Translations under genes and position numbers: made by a program | Assembly (NCBI GenBank): GCA_007133715.1 | Contig: SLMF01000664.1 | Location: 1-6,991 of the forward strand | DNA from: Planctomycetaceae bacterium | Lineage (GTDB): Bacteria > Planctomycetota > Planctomycetia > Pirellulales > Pirellulaceae | Length of the DNA stretch: 6,991 bases | Reading direction: 5' to 3' | The notes under the pieces: model-generated | What the model was told of the DNA's origin: nothing | Databases searched by the model: none | The model's input: the letters and a program-made list of their open reading frames with translations, nothing else | Shown here: in pieces, positions 6,188 to 6,991 of the stretch | Layout of the letters: every line of letters begins with the position of its first letter | How positions within the stretch are numbered: position 1 is the first letter of the stretch

Positions 6188-6991
6188 TCAACTCACCTTA
6201 AAACATTCTTGAAACAAACGATCCTGCGGACCGATTTGCTGAACCCGTCCCGTCCTCTTGGAACGCGGGGCGGCGGCGACTTCTTTCTGGGGGAGGGGGC
6301 CCCCGCCGCCGCGAACCAGCCACACCTCGGCCTGTTCCGGCAACGACTCCATGGCCTGCCGCAACCTCTCGGCGTCGCATCCGCCCGCCAGCGGAGCGAC
6401 CACCGCCAACCGCTCGAGGATCCGCATCTGCAGCGCCAAACTCGTCCCCCCCACCAACCATTCCAACTCCTCCCCGGCCAGCCCCACCCGCAGCGTCAGA
6501 CCCGGTTGGCGGCAAAAGTCCGTCACCAGCGTCGCCGCGAAACTGATCGCTTGTTCGAAATCCGCTCGGTCCCGACTACCCGGATCCGGGTCACTCAAGT
6601 CGACCAGTAACACGAAATGCGCACCGCCCGGACGCTCGAATTGCCGCACAATCAGGCGACCTTGACGCGCCGTCCGCCGCCAATGGATCCAGCGGGGGCT
6701 GTCGCCCGTCTGCCACTCCCGCACCGCGAAAAAGTCGCCCGCAGCACGTCCCGGACGATGCGCACCCCGCTCGCCCTGCTGCCTGGGATCATAGCGCCGC
6801 CGCCAGAAAGCGGAAAGGGTACCCAAGCGGGGGTAGACGATCAGAGGCGTTGTGCCGGTATCCGTTCGGGAACAAGAAAACAGGCCAAACGGAAAACGGG
6901 AGACCAGCCTGAGGGGGCCCAGTTCATAGCGACCCCGCCGATCGATCCGTAAGCGATACCGCAACTGCCGCTGCTGACCTGCCGGAAGCGA
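6188..6991 (-). CDS. DUF58 family protein (5' end outside the window)
   Basis: The frame is open from the right edge to TGA at 6190-6188, leaving 267 visible residues that form the C-terminal part of a longer protein. It begins in the usual LPAGQQRQLRYRLRIDRRGRYELGP lead-in, here split over about residues 3-27, followed by the FPFGLF element. The diagnostic DUF58 block is GDFFAVREWQTGD, then PRWIHWRRTARQG, then LIVRQFE. After it comes a von Willebrand A-like start, HFVLLVDLSD, where the metal-binding DxSxS pattern is only partly kept. A glycine-proline-rich linker and a basic tail end the protein. DUF58 proteins have no settled biochemical role; they commonly sit between a MoxR ATPase and a TgpA transglutaminase, and are thought to work with them in envelope or complex maturation. 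The TTG at 6964 lies inside the conserved lead-in and is not the true start. Confidence 0.93.
   Translation of the reverse strand, partial: SLPAGQQRQLRYRLRIDRRGRYELGPLRLVSRFPFGLFSCSRTDTGTTPLIVYPRLGTLSAFWRRRYDPRQQGERGAHRPGRAAGDFFAVREWQTGDSPRWIHWRRTARQGRLIVRQFERPGGAHFVLLVDLSDPDPGSRDRADFEQAISFAATLVTDFCRQPGLTLRVGLAGEELEWLVGGTSLALQMRILERLAVVAPLAGGCDAERLRQAMESLPEQAEVWLVRGGGGPLPQKEVAAAPRSKRTGRVQQIGPQDRLFQECFKVS
6192..6199 (-). promoter_or_regulatory. Shine-Dalgarno site for the TTG start of the TgpA-like gene
   Basis: The - strand reads AAGGTGAG five bases before TTG 6186, inside the last codons of the DUF58 gene. The good match supports a rare TTG start, where no ATG exists nearby in frame. Confidence 0.65.

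Overview
The window is GC-rich DNA with strongly GC-biased third codon positions. It looks like a bacterial chromosome fragment, most likely from Planctomycetota. The reasons are the DUF58 / TgpA-type transglutaminase pair, an unusually large signal peptidase I with a Cys-pair insert and a long domain insert, and a small protein of planctomycete character. This assignment is by recognition only; there is no rRNA or other marker gene in the window.

Left part (1-1574, + strand). The window opens inside a gene made of a 54-bp tandem repeat (four near-identical copies) that encodes a Val-(Gln/Asp)-Lys-(Asn/Asp/His)-Gly-Ala hexapeptide. The gene stops at 296 and is followed by a textbook intrinsic terminator (352-389). 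A separate gene at 489-1574 then encodes a predicted exported protein that resembles the transglutaminase elicitor family. It has a GHCNGWT catalytic-cysteine motif and a VWNYP motif that resembles the Pep-13 core of Phytophthora GP42.

Middle part (1575-2344). Two short intergenic stretches flank a 74-residue protein of unknown function on the - strand (2081-1857). Both stretches hold inverted repeats but no convincing canonical terminator.

Right part (2345-6991, - strand). This is a tight operon read from right to left: DUF58 protein (its 5' end lies outside the window), an 830-residue TgpA-like membrane transglutaminase, and a 450-residue signal peptidase I. DUF58 and TgpA are separated by one base, and TgpA and the peptidase overlap in a GTGA. 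TgpA starts at TTG and the peptidase at GTG, each with a plausible Shine-Dalgarno sequence. In many bacteria DUF58 and TgpA sit next to a MoxR ATPase, so a moxR gene just to the right is expected. The unusual element here is a signal peptidase translationally coupled to that module, which suggests (inference only) a shared role in maturing or processing cell-envelope proteins.

No RNA gene, CRISPR array, insertion sequence or attachment site was recognised. The items most worth a second look are the modified signal peptidase, its coupling to TgpA, and the bacterial GP42-like transglutaminase.
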